Shown piece by piece: positions 5,181 to 6,616 of a DNA stretch of 6,616 bases. The DNA is from Rhodospirillaceae bacterium (GTDB lineage: Bacteria > Pseudomonadota > Alphaproteobacteria > MPNO01 > UBA2964): contig JABJKO010000081.1 in assembly GCA_018660305.1 (NCBI GenBank), forward strand, positions 1 to 6,616, read 5' to 3'. The position numbers were made by a program, and so were the translations under genes. The notes beneath the pieces are model-generated. The model was not told the origin of the DNA, made no database searches, and worked only from the letters and a program-made list of their open reading frames with translations. Numbering within the stretch: position 1 is the stretch's first letter; the number at the start of each line of letters is the position of its first letter.

Positions 5181-6616
5181 GTGGCCAGTAAACGTACCCC
5201 GGCGCGCAGCTATCCCGATTTACACGATCATCTCAAGGCGCTGGACGAGGCCGGGCTTCTGGTGACCGTCGATCGGGAGATCAACAAGGATACCGAAATG
5301 CATCCGCTGGTGCGCTGGCAGTTCCGCGGTGGTATCGAGGAAAAGGACCGCAAGGCGTTCCTGTTCACCAATGTGGTGGATTCCAAGGGCAAGAAGTTCG
5401 ACATGCCGGTGGCCGTCGGCGTGCTCGCCGCTAACCGTCAGGTCTATGCGCTGGGTATGGGCTGTGCTGTCGAGGACGTGGAGAAGCGCTGGACCGAGGC
5501 CATCGCCAACCCGATCCCGCCCAAGGAAATTTCCAGCGACGAGGCACCCTGCCATGAGATCATCATCGAGGGCGCGAACCTGGACAAGCCGGGCAATGCG
5601 CTGGATGCCATCCCCGTGCCCATCTCGACGCCGGGCTGGGACGTGGGACCGGTCGCGACGCTCACGCAATATGTAACCAAGGACCCTGACACCGGTCTTC
5701 AGAACATGGGCAATTACCGCGCCCAGATCAAAGGCCCGAAGCGTATGGGCATGAATCCGTCGCTGGAGCTGCGTCCGGGGATCTATATCCACTGGGAAAA
5801 AATGAAAGCCCGGGGCGAAAAGCTTCCGGCTGCCGTGGTTCTTGGCGCACCTTCGTGTGTTACCTTCACCGCTGCACAGAAACTCCCTGAAAATCTTGAA
5901 GAAATTACCGTTGCCGGTGGCCTCGTGGGGGCGCCGATCAATGTGGTTAAGGCGCGCACGGTGGATCTGTTCGTCCCGGCCGAGGCGGAGATCGTGGTCG
6001 AGGGCTATATCAATACGGAAATGCTGGAACCGGAAGCGCCGTTCGGTGAATCCCATGGCCATGTGAACCTGCAGGAATTCAACGCCTTTATGGATGTGAC
6101 CTGCATCACCCGGCGCAGCGACCCGGTTATGACATCCATCATCAGCCAGGTGACGCCATCGGAATCGTCGTGCATCAAGCAGGTGGCCTACGAAACCATC
6201 TTCATGAACCACATGCGCGATGCGCTGGGCATCAAGGGCGTGCAGCGGGTGGCCCTGCATGAACCCCTGACCAATATCCGCAAGCTCGTCGTCGTGGTGT
6301 GCGACCGCGACATGCCGCGCACCGAGGTGTGGCGGGCGCTCTATGGCGCGGCGACGCTGCTGCGGGCCGGTGGCAAGTTCGTCATCGCGGTGAACGACGA
6401 TATCGATCCCAGCAATGCCGACGCCCTGTTCTGGGCCATGGCCTATCGCTGTAATCCCATCCTCGACATGCAGGTGCTGCCGCATCGCGATCAGGGGCAT
6501 GGACCGCGCTCCAAGCGTAATAATGGCGAGGACGCCTCGGTGCTCTATGACGCGACGCTGAAAGAGAATTTTCCGCCGATTTCTTTGCCTAAGCGTGAAT
6601 TCATGGAAAATGCCAA
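5181..6616 (+). CDS. UbiD-family prenylated-FMN-dependent (de)carboxylase, 3' end outside the window
   Basis: The gene starts at GTG and stays open to the window edge: 478 complete codons against a usual family length of about 490-520, so only a short C-terminal part is missing. UbiD enzymes use prenylated FMN to remove, or sometimes add, a carboxyl group on aromatic or alpha,beta-unsaturated acids in the cytosol. The catalytic Arg-Glu-Glu set is visible: Arg180 in NMGNYRAQ, and Glu285 and Glu290 in EAPFGE. Asn175 and Glu241 match the metal/cofactor ligands of fungal Fdc1 by spacing. EAPFGE differs from the usual EGPFG(D/E) by Ala for Gly. The third acid is Glu, as in Fdc1, not Asp as in E. 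coli UbiD. A C-terminal block (VNDDIDPSNADALFWAMAYR) is also typical. No UbiX-type prenyltransferase is in the window. It follows SDR B by 195 bases with its own likely promoter. A ubiquinone-synthesis role is less likely than catabolism here. Confidence 0.94.
   Translation, partial: MASKRTPARSYPDLHDHLKALDEAGLLVTVDREINKDTEMHPLVRWQFRGGIEEKDRKAFLFTNVVDSKGKKFDMPVAVGVLAANRQVYALGMGCAVEDVEKRWTEAIANPIPPKEISSDEAPCHEIIIEGANLDKPGNALDAIPVPISTPGWDVGPVATLTQYVTKDPDTGLQNMGNYRAQIKGPKRMGMNPSLELRPGIYIHWEKMKARGEKLPAAVVLGAPSCVTFTAAQKLPENLEEITVAGGLVGAPINVVKARTVDLFVPAEAEIVVEGYINTEMLEPEAPFGESHGHVNLQEFNAFMDVTCITRRSDPVMTSIISQVTPSESSCIKQVAYETIFMNHMRDALGIKGVQRVALHEPLTNIRKLVVVVCDRDMPRTEVWRALYGAATLLRAGGKFVIAVNDDIDPSNADALFWAMAYRCNPILDMQVLPHRDQGHGPRSKRNNGEDASVLYDATLKENFPPISLPKREFMENA

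Noticed and set aside
5220..6500. A 426-codon open frame on the minus strand opposite the UbiD-type gene
   Set aside because: It lies fully antisense to a gene with complete family motifs. Its product is rich in His, Arg and Asp, has no recognisable domain, and is explained by GC-rich codon bias of the real gene.

Overview
The window is GC-rich chromosomal DNA, most likely from an alphaproteobacterium (Rhodospirillales- or Rhizobiales-like). Four things suggest this: a Bug-type solute-binding protein with an alphaproteobacterial flavour, a periplasmic TPR protein with a cysteine pair before the repeats, three closely related FabG-type short-chain dehydrogenases (SDRs), and an intergenic palindromic repeat of the kind common in that class. 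No species assignment is possible from sequence reading alone.

Layout, left to right. (1) 1-107: the C-terminal tail of an SDR, followed after 14 bases by a complete SDR paralogue (122-883). The two look like one operon. (2) 1068-2099: an exported TTT/Bug-family substrate-binding protein on the same strand, without its membrane partners in the window. (3) 2123-2146: a 10-bp GC-rich hairpin between convergent genes. (4) 2179-3171, minus strand: an exported protein with seven tandem TPR units, driven by a very good sigma70-type promoter at 3216-3243. (5) 3252-4100, minus strand: a TauD/TfdA-type Fe(II)/2-oxoglutarate dioxygenase with all metal and 2-oxoglutarate ligands present. (6) 4101-4226: a divergent control region. 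(7) 4227-4985: a third SDR, about 56% identical to the second. (8) 5009-5093: a perfect 30-bp inverted repeat whose arms are themselves palindromes. (9) 5181 to the window end: a GTG-started UbiD-family prenyl-FMN-dependent (de)carboxylase, cut by the window edge.

Taken together, the genes look like part of a catabolic locus for an organic acid, probably aromatic or unsaturated. The Bug protein would capture a carboxylate in the periplasm. The TauD-type enzyme would hydroxylate or oxidatively cleave it, the NAD-dependent SDRs would oxidise alcohols to ketones, and the UbiD-type enzyme would remove (or add) a carboxyl group. This pathway is inferred from family membership and proximity; the substrate cannot be read from the sequence. 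The TPR gene has its own promoter and may be unrelated. I found no mobile element, CRISPR array, tRNA or rRNA, and nothing that clearly amounts to a new system. The most unusual local features are the nested palindrome at 5009-5093, the substituted SDR motifs, and the clustering of three SDR paralogues with a dioxygenase and a UbiD-type enzyme.
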